From Myxocyprinus asiaticus (Eukaryota > Chordata > Actinopteri > Cypriniformes > Catostomidae), in contig NC_059351.1 in the NCBI RefSeq assembly GCF_019703515.2, positions 19,679,501 to 19,743,500 of the forward strand: a stretch of 64,000 nucleotides of DNA. The letters are read 5' to 3'. This document shows positions 10,680-22,051 of this stretch, one piece after another. Made by a program: the position numbers and the translations under genes. Position 1 is the first letter of the stretch. Each line of letters starts with the position of its first letter. The notes beneath the pieces are model-generated. The model did no database searches, was not told the DNA's origin, and saw nothing but the letters and a program-made list of their open reading frames with translations.

Positions 10680-10760
10680 TGTGGCAGTGGGGGCGTGGTC
10701 AAGCATCTCTCCGGAGAGAGAGAAAGCGGTAGGGCGCTTACACCTGAGCTAAATTATACA
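10680..10760 (+). repeat. gypsy 3' LTR, truncated
   Basis: It begins TGTGGCAGTGGGGGCGTGG and follows the 5' LTR and the solo LTR as far as AGCTAAATTATA. After about 10760 the similarity stops. The remaining ~205 bp of LTR are missing. Confidence 0.85.
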
Positions 10761-11663
10761 TCACGTGCAAAAGAAAATATTTTAAAATACAAATGCTAGA
10801 AAACAAAGAGCACAGACTCAACTGATCTCAACAGACTCAAAAGGTTTGTTGTTGACTATTTTCTTTATTGATTTAATTGATTAGTAGTTGCACCCATGAA
10901 TAATTATGTTATTTCATTACTTTTTATGGAAAGTAATGCGTAAGGGGCCGTTCAGACCGAATGCTGTCTTGCTCTAGAAAATGCTTGACGCAACCCAACA
11001 AACGTAACAGAATGTTCTCTCCAAATGCCATTTTTTTTTTTTTTTTTTTACAACAAAAGTTGATATTCTTTTAACTAGACCCATCTTCTGAAAACACAGT
11101 GCTTCAGTGCAAGATGCTGGAAAACAGCGATACGTGGCACAACAGACAGATGAACACAAAAATGAATTTTGGCAAGGCATTGTGTCTTTAAAAATGTTGC
11201 GTTTTTACAAACACCTCAACTTTAAAAACTTATCTCACCCTAAGCTGACTGTTATGGAGAAAGTTTAGTTTTTCAATAAATTTAGTCATTTGAAATGTAA
11301 CAGTAGTTGCTCGAAATGAAACGTATGTATTATGATGTTAGTTTGAAAAGTAACATGTTAGTGTTACTTTCATAAAGTAAACTGACTACTTAATGTGTAT
11401 TACATGTAACACTTGTAAACTGTAGGAAAGCATTCATTAGATCACTACTGACATTTTGTTTGCTTTAACAGTGAGTCCAAACACAGAGAGACAATTAAAA
11501 GTGCAGTTAAGTGAAACATCATGCCTGCAGAGCGGGATTGTTTGAGACAGAGTGATCAATTTCTGCTGGCAATTGATCTCTAACAGCTTCAGAGACACAA
11601 GAGCGACCCCATGAAAGTATCTCTATAGCATGAAAATGAGGAGAAATACATTTGTTGTATGTA
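10761..11663. other. unassigned DNA, possible hAT remnant at 10945-11200
   Basis: The string GGGGCCGTTCAGACCGAATG at about 10945 resembles the end of non-autonomous hAT elements seen in fish, but I could not find a matching right end. A poly-T run lies at about 11031-11049. No gene is seen. Confidence 0.35.
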
Positions 11664-12182
11664 CACTACCAGTCAAAAGTTTTGAAACACTTATTCTTTA
11701 TTATATATTTTTTTCTTCTTCACATTTTAGAATAATAATGAAGTCATCAAAACTATGGAATAACATAAATGGAACTATGGGAATTATGTTGTGACTAAAC
11801 AAAATCCAAAATAAATCAAAACTGTGTTATATTTTATAACACTTTGCCTAGAATTTGCAGACATGTACTCTTGACATTTTCTCAACCAACTTCTTGAGGT
11901 ATCACCCTGGGATGCTTTTTAAACAGTATTGAAGGAGTTCCCATCTGTGTTGGGCACTTATTGGCTGCTTTTCTTTATTATTTGGTCCAAGTCATCAATT
12001 TCAAAAACTTTTCTTTTATTACATTTTAGTTTTATTAAGAAATAAATTAATATGGTGGCACAATTACATTTTTGTCTACAAAACTAATTTCAAACATTTA
12101 AGCATACGCTTTCAGATCAAAATATTTTTAAGATCATGAGAAACATTTCAGGCAAGTGTTTCAAAACTTTTGACCGGTAGTG
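11664..12182. mobile_element. Tc1/mariner deletion derivative (519 bp)
   Basis: It is flanked by TA at 11662-11663 and 12183-12184. The termini are a 29-bp inverted repeat with one mismatch (CACTACCAGTCAAAAGTTTT on the left, CACTACCGGTCAAAAGTTTT read inward on the right). The core is AT-rich. Around 11900-12000, read on the minus strand, there may be a trace of transposase C-terminal sequence; no open frame remains. Confidence 0.88.
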
Positions 12183-12184
12183 TA

Positions 12185-12489
12185 TATTTATTTATAGTTT
12201 TTTTTTTTTTTTTTTTTTTCTCCATGTGCAGTAGGTCAAGAATCTCTTTCTTCTCTTTTTCAGTCATCTGAAAACAGTTTGCAAAAGTAGTGTTATGAGA
12301 ATGCTACAAATTATCTCAATCTATCACAGGAAGTGCTTTGAGTTTAGTTTGCTTTATTTCCATGGAGCAGTTTGCAAATCAGAAGGCCTGCATTAACTTG
12401 ACCACCTTTGAACCAGACTGCAAAGCTATCTGTAAGATCATGCAAAGCCAGAAGTCACACCAGTTGTGAGTAGTCTTAATATAGGGAAG
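12185..12489. other. unassigned DNA with poly-T run
   Basis: It contains a T20-type run at about 12200-12220 and otherwise nothing I recognise. The left target duplication of the next element is at 12482-12489. Confidence 0.5.
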
Positions 12490-12897
12490 TAGGGATGGGC
12501 GATAGGACGATATAATTGGATATTGACGATATTTTACATATCCATGGATATGAGAAGTCGGCAAATATATTTAACAGTAGCCCGCCAAATGCGACGAGGC
12601 TCAATCCAGTTCGCAAGCTCCTCGTCCAAATGAAGGTATTTTATGTGCGGGCAATTTTGCTCATCTACCCGCAACAGGCGAGTGACGTGTAAGGTGTCTC
12701 GGAGTGACGCATGATGTTAAACACAAAGACGCACGCTTGAAGTAATTTTATAATATTTTATTATATAAAACAGATAAAGAAAAGCCATCATTGCTTATGC
12801 CTGATTTGCTGTTTGTTCAGAGGAGTGCAGCAGGACCCTAGCTGTCTCGTGGAACGCGTATGTAAAGAGTTATTTTTTTACATATCACCCAGCCCTA
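12490..12897. mobile_element. non-autonomous hAT element (408 bp)
   Basis: A perfect 8-bp target duplication, TAGGGAAG, lies at 12482-12489 and 12898-12905. The ends are TAGGGATGGGCGATA and, read inward from the right, TAGGGCTGGGTGATA, a short imperfect TIR. Eight-bp duplications are the hAT signature. No transposase is encoded. Confidence 0.88.
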
Positions 12898-13181
12898 TAG
12901 GGAAGTGAACTTTTTCATGAACAAATGTAAAATGAAGTCATTTTATGAGACCTGCACAAACACGGATACTCAATTCCACATTACATTATTGTTGCATATT
13001 TGTTTGTTTTTGTGTTTTTGAGTATTCTATGGGCATAATAAACATTTTATTTATTGAAAAACTTTGTTTAAAAAAAAGTTAATTATTAGTTTTTGCTATG
13101 GCTCTTTCAAAATAAAATGCATCAACCAAAACTAAAAAAAATTGCCTCCTTAATGAAAAAAGGTTCCCTACCCCTGCTTTA

Positions 13182-13552
13182 AAGAAAAAGTTCACATAAA
13201 ATTGGAAAACCAATATTTATTTACTCTCTTGTCATTCCAAACCCATAAACCCACCCTTTTCCTTTTTTCTCTGTAGAACACAAAAGGAGTTTTTTTGCAG
13301 CTCACAATAAAAGTTGTTATTCACTGAAAATCTTCCCTTCTGCCGAAGCTTTCAACTCTCATTAACTTCCACATTCAGAATAAAAAATAACATGATGTTG
13401 CATCACTCCTGGTTTGATGTCAAAAAAGCCAAACGACATTAGTTCTTCAATGTGATGCAGCCAAACATGACGTGCCAATTCAAAAATGCAGAATGGAGAA
13501 TGAGATTTGAGAGCTACAACAGGAAAGGAAGATTTTCAGTGAATAACACTAA
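13182..13552. repeat. foldback MITE remnant
   Basis: The left arm has AAAGTTCACATAAAATTGGA near a TTAA. The segments at about 13318-13345 (TTCACTGAAAATCTTCC) and 13528-13550 (GGAAGATTTTCAGTGAATAA) are inverted copies. The motif set resembles the larger TTAA-flanked element at 39348-40933. Confidence 0.5.
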
Positions 13553-13719
13553 TAAATTTGAGTCGGTTCCTTACACAAAGCTAATGCATACTGCAAAAAA
13601 TAATTTTCTTACTGAGACTTACTTACTGAGTATTTTTGTATTGTTTTCCAGTGAAGATATCTAAACATTTTTAATACAAGATACATTTACATGAGAAGCA
13701 AAATTACATCAGATATAGT

Positions 13720-13905
13720 TTTTTTTTTTTGAGAAATCTAACAAAATTTAGTAATGTTTTTATGCTAATAACAAGAAAAAACTATTTGCCAATGGGGAAG
13801 GAAAAATGTATTAACAAGTTTATTTTTCTTTACCCCATTGGCCAATATTTTTTTTTTCTTGCTTTAAGCATAAACCCAGCCAAATTTTGTTAGATTTAAT
13901 TTAAT
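13720..13905. repeat. palindromic MITE core
   Basis: AAATCTAACAAAATTTAGTA on the left and CCAAATTTTGTTAGATTTAA on the right are inverted copies. Inside, TTGCCAATGGGGAAGG is matched by CTTTACCCCATTGGCCAA. The whole segment could fold into a hairpin of about 80 bp per arm. Confidence 0.7.
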
Positions 13906-14100
13906 TAGGTATTTTTATTGGAAAACTCAATGATTTTTAAATATTTTTTAGGAATGTCCCAACAGCATTTTTTGGAAACCAAGTACGAGTACCGATACTT
14001 CCTTTTCAATTATTGCAGATACCGTAAGACACTTTTAACTCTCTCATAGTAAAAAATGGTCAAAAATCTGAAATTTTACAGGAAAAAAAAAAAGACAAAA

Positions 14101-14624
<524 letters not shown>

Positions 14625-16233
14625 CACCTTAGCTAAATACATTTAAACTCAGTTTTTCACAATTCCTGACATTTAATCATAGAAAACATTCCATGTCTTA
14701 GGTCAGTTAGGATCACTACTTTATATTAAGAATGTGAAATGTTAGAATAATGGAAGAGAGAATGATTTATTTCAGCTTTTCTTTCTTTCATCACATTCCC
14801 AGTGGGTTAAGAAGTTTACATACACTTTGTTAGTATTTGGTAGCATTGCCTTTAAATTGTTTAACTTGGGTGAAATGTTTTGTGTAGCCTTCCACAAGCT
14901 TCTCACAATAAGTTGCTGGAATTTTGGCCCATTCCTCCAGACAGAACTGGTGTAACTGAGTCAGGTTTGTAGGCCTTCTTGCTCGCAAGTTTTTTCAGTT
15001 CTGCCCACACATTTTCTATCGGATTGAGGTCAGGGCTTTGTGATGGCCACTCCAATACCTTGACTTTGTTGTCCTTCAGCCATTTTGCCACAACTTTGGA
15101 GGTATGTTTGGGGTCATTGTCCATTTGGAAGACCCATTTGCGACCAAGCTTTAACTTCCTGGCTGATGTCTTGAGATGTTGCTTCAATATATCCACATAA
15201 TTTTCTTTCCTCATGATGCCATCTATTTTGTGATGTGCTCCAGTCCCTCCTGCAGCAAAGCACCCCCACAAAATTATGCTGCCACCCCCATGCTTCGCAG
15301 TTGGGATGGTGTGAGCAAGCCTCACCCTTTTTTCTCCAAACATATCGATGGTCATTATGGCCAAACAATTCAATTTTTGTTTCATTAGACCAGTGGAAAT
15401 TTCTCCAAAAAGTAAGATCTTTGTCCCCATGTGCACTTGCAAACTGTGGTCTGGATTTTTTTTATGATGGTTTTGGAGCAGTGGCTTCTTTCTTACTTTT
15501 GCTGAGCAGCCTTTCAGGTTATGACGATATAGGACTTGTTTTGATGTGGACATAGATACTTGTCTACCTGTTTCTTCCAGCATCTTCACAAGGTCCTTTG
15601 CTGTTGTTCTGGGATTGATTCGCACCAAACTACGTTCATGTCTAGGAGACAGAATGCATTTCATTCCTGAGCAGTATGATGGCTGCGTGGTCCCATGGTG
15701 TTTATACTTGCGTACTACTGTTTGTACAGATGAACGTGGTACCTTCAGGCATTTGGAAATTGCTCCCAAGGATGAACCAGACTTGTGGAGGTCCACAATT
15801 GTTTTTTTCTGTGGTCTTGGCTGATTTCTTTTGATTTTGCCATGATGTCAAGCAAAGAGGCACTGAGTTTGCACAGGTACACCACAGGTACACCTCCAAT
15901 TCAGTACACCTCCTATCAGAAGCTAATTGGCTAATTGTCTAAAGGCTTGACATCATTTTCTGGAATTTTCCATGCTGCTTAAAGGCAGAGTTAACTTAGT
16001 GTATGTAAACTTCTGACCCACTGGAATTGTGATATAGTCAATTAAAAGTGAAACAATCTGTCTGTAAACAATTGTTGGAAAAATTACTTGTGTCATGCAC
16101 AAAGTAGATGTCCTAAACGACTTGCCAAAACTATAGTTTGCTAATATGAAATCTATGGAGTGGTTAAAAAATGAGTTTTAATGACTTCATTAAACTTCAC
16201 AAAAAAGTGTATGTAAACTTCTGACTTCAACTG
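14625..16233 (-). mobile_element. Sleeping-Beauty-like Tc1 element, left end lost
   Basis: The right end carries AAGTGTATGTAAACTTCTGA and CTTCAACTG, the outer direct repeat of the Sleeping-Beauty/Tdr-type IR/DR arrangement, and a second copy GTGTATGTAAACTTCTGACC at about 15998. On the left only the inner repeat (AGAAGTTTACATACACTTTG at about 14811) is present; the outer left repeat is missing. The right flank is CAGATA instead of an immediate TA. The transposase lies on the minus strand. Confidence 0.85.
14885..15843 (-). pseudogene. Sleeping-Beauty-like transposase, frameshifted
   Basis: The likely start is the ATG whose complement is at 15841-15843 (MAKSKEISQD). A frameshift in the poly-T run near 15805-15815 moves the rest to the frame open at 15796-14903. 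The paired-like DNA-binding region (HKSGSSLGAISKCLKVPRSS) is clear. Further shifts near 15410 and 15370 disturb the region that should hold the first catalytic Asp, and it cannot be placed. The second Asp (FQMDNDPKHTSK, about 15120) and the Glu (DLNPIENVW, about 15015) are intact with 34 residues between them. A shift near 14990 removes the normal C-terminus. The product would not be functional. Confidence 0.85.
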
Positions 16234-17950
16234 CAGATATAATACAATTATTATTTAATTATTCTTGGAAGTATTAGTATTATTAATGTAGTGAATATTA
16301 CATTACTATTCAGCCGTGATATATTTTGATCATATTTTTTTCCATGTAAATGGAGCTTTTATTTTGGTACAAAAATAAATTAAGCCCTTTCAGTTTGTAT
16401 GTTTTTTTTTTTTTTGTGTGTGTGCTGAATGTTTACGCAATGACATTCGAATGTCAGACGTATCGTTTTTGGTATATAATTGCATTTATATGAGTATGAG
16501 TTTATATCGGACCCAATTCTGATACCCAGTATTTTTGCAGTGTATGTTTCTTATTTCAATGCTTTCAATCTAATCAGCTCAACCTGTTTGTGGAATCATA
16601 TAAAATTTATTTTTGCAGATATTTTTTGCGTTTCCTCCTAAAGCACTACTTTTCAGTTCAACCCCTTGATCCATCTTTTTTCCTCCCATACAGCTATGTG
16701 CATCTGAGGGGAAATCAGAGTGAATTGTGGTCTTCAGTTCTGAGGCAGTTTTATGTTTCACTTCAGTGGCTCTGCGCTGGTGAATATGGCTTATAAGAGT
16801 GCCATCTGCTCATGCATGCAAAGGTCCGTTCCTCTCACTGCAGCCTGCAGCCAGCCTGCGCTCTTATCAGCAAACGCTCAGCCGACATGTCCAGGCACTG
16901 AGACTCAAGCGTGCTGTCCACATGCCTCCACAAAATCCAGGACAACTTGGGAATTTGGGACACAGAGCGGTTCAGCATTGAACAGTTCTTGGAACTTTTG
17001 AATAGATATTTACAAAACATTTTTAGAAAGTAATGGACAAAAACTTGCAGAAATCATGAGGACTTCTGGTACAACAAAGCAAACTTGTAGCACAATGGAT
17101 GCAGAGTTTTGAATGTCGCAAAATACTTATGCAAAGTGTTTACGAGGATACTTAACACATTTAAGAAACAGGAAAATAATTGTTTGAAATGCAATCTCTG
17201 CTTACATCCAGCTTCCGTATTACAAAAAGATGCATGCTAAATATTTACAAGCACATAGCATGTATCTAAATGCATTTTAGATGACGTGTTATTTCCGGAT
17301 AAAATCAGTAGCTTCTCTCATAGCAAAAGTAAGAAAAGGTAGCAGTTTTTCTCCAGTAAGTGTCAAGGAGTTTGGCTGATTGTTCTTCAGTCATGTTAAT
17401 GAGGACTACAAAGTAAAAATAAAGAGCAAATTGCTCTTTTTTTAAAATTACTCAAAAGTAATTTCTTTCATTTATTTCTTTCAATTGCTTTCAAGAAAGA
17501 CCTAAAAAAAAACATTTCTACCAACTAGCCTTTCTGCTATCTTATTTATTTATTTTTTCTTTGTTCAGAGCCTTGAGATATGCAATAAAAAGTGCTTTAT
17601 CTTGGAATTTAAAGAACTTGCTATTTGGATATCTGTCATAAAACTGTTTATACTTAATAGTCTCGACAGACTTTACGTTTCAGAACTGACAATTTAAAGT
17701 GTTCAATAATGTTCGTTTGTAACAGACCTCTTGTTCCTGTTGCTGCCGGGATGCTGTACGAGTCTGTGTTTGTAGCTTTCTAGCCTGCTTAGCATTGCTT
17801 ATTCTTATACGTTCATCATTATATCCATTGCTGTTTTACCGCATGCTTAGTTTTTTCCCACTTTTTAACTGCGTGTATTTTACCGAGCACACCCAGTTCT
17901 CTCTTTTTTTCTTTTCATTTTCTCCACTTGTCTACATCTTGTGTCTCGAC
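16234..17950. other. unassigned DNA; last part probably 5' flank or 5' UTR of the LINE
   Basis: No gene is supported. About 16440-16540 contains TATATCGGACCCAATTCTGA, similar to material near 13965-14030, so one older hAT-like repeat may be split by the elements between. From about 17700 to 17950 the sequence should be continuous with the LINE at 20265 once the hAT element is removed, but its 5' limit is not visible. Confidence 0.4.
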
Positions 17951-18999
17951 CAGAGCATGTGAGCGGAGCGGAGCGGTGATAATTTCACCTGAGCGGAGAG
18001 CGCCTTTTTGAAGATTCCGTTCCGCTCGCTCAGGCCGCTCAGTGCCACTCGCTCAACCCAGAATGTGCTTCGTGACATGCTGGTTTGGGAATCTGTGAAG
18101 TAAGCTATTGCCCTGATGTTATGGAGCTCTAACATTGTTTTAGTGAAGTTGCCAACCTTATAACCTAAATAAATGCAAAGTATAAATCAAAGCTAAGAAC
18201 GAGGAAATCGAAAGGGAGTGTGGACTGTGGAGAGACCGTGAGAATTAGCAAATATTCCTTTTGAAGTCATCACATTGCCAGAGAGCATGAGGATGTGCTA
18301 CGCAATATAGTGCAGCAAAAGGTGAGCTAGTAGACTACACTACTATTCAATAATAAATTAATAGATAAGTAAGGTATCTTGTTGTTTTGCCATCATGTCA
18401 GTGCAGCTGTCAGCTAGATGCGAGCCCAGTTCTTCGGGGTTGCGAATGTTAGAGCACCCTCAATTGAATATGTACGATTAATAATACTGTATATTGGCAA
18501 ACCATTTTTCCTTGAATCCTGGCAAACACACACAAAAAATACCTGCATCAAAACCAATAAACATGTATGATCTTGCAGATCAGTGTCCTAATTTGCAGGT
18601 GGAGCATTCTGCTTTCATGCCTCTAATTGTACAACTAAGCATTTGATTAGTAAAGATTTCCGCTCTCGCATAGAGAATTTCATAGTGGAATTATCTCACT
18701 TAGCCTAATCGACCGCCTGTTGCTTTCGATTTCTGCTTCGGGATAAAGTGGCACGTAACTGCTGGTCAGTTTCCCAAAGCCAAATCCACACCTTAACGAG
18801 AAGTGAAACGTAAAAAATGACTCTAATGATAACATCTTCCGACATTGCTTGCTGCATTCATTCGCAGAGAAAAAAGCTATAAATTAATGTACATTCGAAA
18901 AAAATATCTTTTCTTAAACTAAGGCACTGTAATTTGTGAATTAAACAATTTGTATTTGTTTTAGGATCATTAAACATGATTTCATCTAATATATATACA

Positions 19000-19093
<94 letters not shown>

Positions 19094-20256
19094 CAAAATC
19101 TCACTTTATGCAGGACAAATATGTTTTATTTGTTAAAACCATGGTTAAACCTTGCTGTACATAAAGAGTGCATGCACAAGACATGATCGTTTGACACATA
19201 TAAAGTCCAGATTCACTTTATAATGCTTTAAAATATCAAGAAAATACAAAGGGGGCACATGCTATCTACTAATATAATAATTATTATATAAATAACCACA
19301 GTCCTTTAGATTGCATATGATTCGTACATATAAAATTGTAGGGAAGATTAATAAAGAAACAACACTGAAAAAGAGAAAAACATTCACTGCTCTTTTCTGG
19401 ATCACTAAATACACCCTTTAAAACTGAACACAAAATTAGGATGAGAAATTGCTCATTTTAATTTACAGACCCAAATATAATCATTCTGTGGAGACAACTG
19501 AAGAACAATTATGAATTTCACTTTTACCTGCAATATTTTTCCTGGTACCAGTCCTTGTTTTCATTATTGCCATAAACGACTCGAACAAACTTTAAAGTTG
19601 GAAAGATTGTTTTTCTGGGTCAGTTGTATCACTCAGGTCCAGTTTAAACTGAAATGCGCAAATTTGCGCGTATGCGAGTTTCCGAGCCAATGCACATGTT
19701 TTATCACTTGTAGAGGCATGTTTGATGACTTAAGTAATGGTAATTTAGAACAGACATTTTTTTAAGGTATTATTTGAAAATGTTCATGACATATGTGCTA
19801 ACAGAAATATTTGACTGATTACAAATGATAACGAAGGTCTGGTAGACCCGGTTATCTATCAGTATTTGTAAACCAGTCCAAAATAAACAGCGAGATTTTA
19901 TATACAAAAACACAACAATACAATCACATAATTCCAGATGTGTACGTTACTAATCATTTGATAATTTAATAAATGTCAGCCTATAGTCTATATTTCACCC
20001 AGAGGGGCACCTCAGCCCATGTAAGGGGCAGTTACTTGGGCCACTGTAGCTACCCCTTGTACGTGCTTGGAACCAAGTATACTACAGAGAAATTTATGTT
20101 GGAGCGGGATTTGAGCGAACGCTTTTTTACCGGTGAGCGTGAGTGGTACTTGAGCAGAGCATCTGCTTGGGCCGTGAGCGGCTGAGCGGAGCACACACGC
20201 ATGGAGCAAATTATTGAGTGGAGTGTCACACCGCTCCGCTTCGCTCACATGCTCTG
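17951..20256. mobile_element. non-autonomous hAT element (2.3 kb)
   Basis: The flanks GTCTCGAC (17943-17950) and GTCTTGAC (20257-20264) are an 8-bp target duplication with one CG-to-TG difference. The termini are 28-bp inverted repeats with one mismatch, starting CAGAGCATGTGAGCG. GAGCGG/CCGCTC motifs recur in the outer 100-150 bp on both sides, the layout expected for subterminal transposase-binding sites. I find no transposase frame inside; the core holds a long TA microsatellite and unassigned AT-rich DNA. It sits in the 5' part of a LINE. Confidence 0.88.
18988..19090. repeat. (TA)n microsatellite inside the hAT element
   Basis: About 90 bp of TA repeats at 19000-19090, preceded by a short degenerate stretch. 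Confidence 0.95.
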
Positions 20257-20411
20257 GTCTTGACTGCGTGCATTCGCTACCTCCTCTGTGTTTACACGGA
20301 TTATTGCATCAATCTCAAACATCTGCTGATCAGGAACCAAATCGAACCACATCGATCAAACCCTCGCTGCTCAAAATCAACCATAACAACAACAAACAAT
20401 TGCGGTAAGTC

Positions 20412-20702
20412 ATGGCATCCGCTCATGTTATTTCTTCCTGCATTGTATGCCACATGTTTACTATAGCTTCTTCCATCAGCAGTGAGGGATTTACATGTGA
20501 TAAATATAAGGAATTAGTCAGGCTGACAGAGAAGGTTAATGAATTAGAGACACGCATCCGAATCCTGTTGGAGGTCAGTGAGAAAGAGAAGCCGGTAGAT
20601 AGTGTTTCGGATGTGGGTAGTACAGCGAGCAACACACATACTTTGTTTCCGGCTGTAGAGCCCCCACAGCAGGACAAACTGGTTAATCCAAACATCTGCT
20701 AG
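20412..20702 (+). pseudogene. LINE ORF1, N-terminal part
   Basis: The frame starts MASAHVISSCIVCHMFTIAS and continues through a short coiled-coil-like stretch (YKELVRLTEKVNELETRIRI, residues about 32-51). This is the beginning of the ORF1 protein of fish CR1/L2-type LINEs, which binds the element RNA. The frame ends at a TAG at 20700-20702. The usual downstream esterase-like domain is missing, and the following sequence soon becomes A-rich and then endonuclease-like. The ATG at 20412 has no in-frame upstream alternative worth preferring. Family assignment is from memory. Confidence 0.7.
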
Positions 20703-20879
20703 TTGCCTTGAGATGTCAACAGGCCACATAAACTACAACCTAGATATGTATCACCTACATATCATATAGAGACTGTGTCTGTTCCCCAAACTACCAAACA
20801 CAAACCCCTCACTAAATCATTTAGAAAAAAAAAATTGATTAAGGTCAAACTTGAAAAAAAAATAAAAAAAATAAAAATA

Positions 20880-21330
20880 AAAACATTTCAAGATAAACAT
20901 TATATAAAGGTAGGGCTACTAATCATTAGCTCTCTTTCGACCAAAGAAAATGAAAATGAAATTATTACAGATCATAGTCTGGATGTGCTCTGTTTGACTG
21001 AAACCTGGCTTAAACTGCATGAATATATTAGTTTAAATTAATCTACTCCTCCAGGTTATTGTTATAAACATGAGCCTCATCTTAAGGGTCGAGGAGGAGG
21101 TGTTACTACAATTTAAAGTTAAATTTTTGGTGTTACTCAGAGGACAGGATATAAGTTTAAGTCTTTTGAACTAATAATGCTTAATGTGATATCGTCCGAT
21201 ATAAATAAAAAATCTCTGTCGACTTTTGCCTTTGCTACAGTATATAGATCACCCGGGCCGTTTTCTGATTTCCTTGGTGAATTTGCAAATTTTCTATCAG
21301 ATCTAGTAGTAACTGTAGATAGAGCTTTAA
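20880..21330 (+). pseudogene. LINE ORF2 AP-endonuclease fragment
   Basis: Translation shows VGLLIISSLSTKENENEIIT, then SLDVLCLTETWL, matching the first conserved blocks of the APE-type endonuclease that nicks target DNA for LINE insertion; the Glu of ETWL is a metal ligand in this family. After a stop in AAATTAATC (about 21040) the reading continues with PPGYCYKHEPHLKGRGGG, then another break near 21115, and then FATVYRSPGPFSDFLGEF up to VDRALIL. The fragment ends at the piggyBac insertion. Confidence 0.8.
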
Positions 21331-21924
21331 TCCTCAGGGGTCGACGGATGCGATGGCACGTCCTGCTGGATTTTGTTTCCTCATGACAGCGGAAACAACT
21401 TAAAATACTTTGTCATTTTTGGGCATACAGATAAGTGTAAGACGTCATTAGAGACTATAAAGGGTCTACTTTTATTTGTGTACACTCACAATAACAACAA
21501 AACCTTGTGCTTTTGTAAAATAAAGAAAATAAACAGGGTGCGCTTTCAGCCATCTCTGTCTCCGCGAGCATCTTTCTGAAACACGTCACAAAAATGAACT
21601 GAAACTCCGCAAATACTTATCAGACAAACATGAAACATATGTCTAAAGAAAGCTTAAAATGTCTACTTTTAAATAAAACAATTCAAATTTAAAACAAATA
21701 TACTCCTGCAATGTAACCTGTATGAAGCAAAGCGATGTACAGTTTCTCCTGGCTCAGTTAATTATCGCTAATGTGATCACACCCACCAGCTGAGCGCGCT
21801 ATTCATACGGTAATGTGCTGAGGCGATCAATGCAAATTGTAAACGCCCCCAACAATGCCTTAAAAAAACATGAAGTTCATCATCTGATTCATTCACTTTC
21901 CTGCGCATTTGGAAGATGGCACGC

Positions 21925-22051
21925 TATACAGGTGAGGAAGCTCCTGGATAGTGACAAAGAGTTCACATTTTCCTCAGAAGAAGAGTGGGACTCCGACGAG
22001 GAACGTTTGAAGAGCGACTTGATCCAGCAGAGGATACATGTGTGCTGTTAA
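21925..22051 (+). pseudogene. piggyBac transposase N-terminal exon, left-arm copy
   Basis: The frame reads KLLDSDKEFTFSSEEEWDSD and ends in a stop at 22049-22051. Acidic, serine-rich N-termini are common in piggyBac transposases. The right arm carries the same sequence on the minus strand. The left copy lacks the splice donor seen on the right, because the arm joins a different sequence after GATCCAGCAGAGGATAC. Confidence 0.6.

Larger units (their letters stand above)
6051..10760 (+). mobile_element. Gmr1-like Ty3/gypsy retrotransposon, 3' LTR truncated
   Basis: The element runs 5' LTR, tRNA-Phe primer site, gag with a SCAN-like capsid region, protease, integrase, RT, RNase H, polypurine tract and the first 81 bp of the 3' LTR. 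Integrase lies before RT, opposite to most Ty3/gypsy elements; that order is the known hallmark of the Gmr1-like group. At least four stops and three frameshifts break the coding region. Because the 3' LTR is cut short, no target-site duplication can be checked. A solo LTR of a related subfamily lies at 41832-42190. Confidence 0.93.
20265..21330 (+). mobile_element. CR1/L2-type LINE, 5' and endonuclease part
   Basis: After the hAT duplication the sequence holds a LINE ORF1 start and an AP-endonuclease-like region. It stops at a TTAA (21327-21330) where a piggyBac derivative is inserted. The 3' UTR of the same LINE resumes at 23862. No RT domain is present on either side, so the copy was internally deleted or recombined as well as interrupted. 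Confidence 0.8.

Noticed and set aside
10761..10934. Continuation of the L1-like LINE beyond the gypsy element
   Set aside because: Translation on the minus strand shows no LINE-like sequence here.
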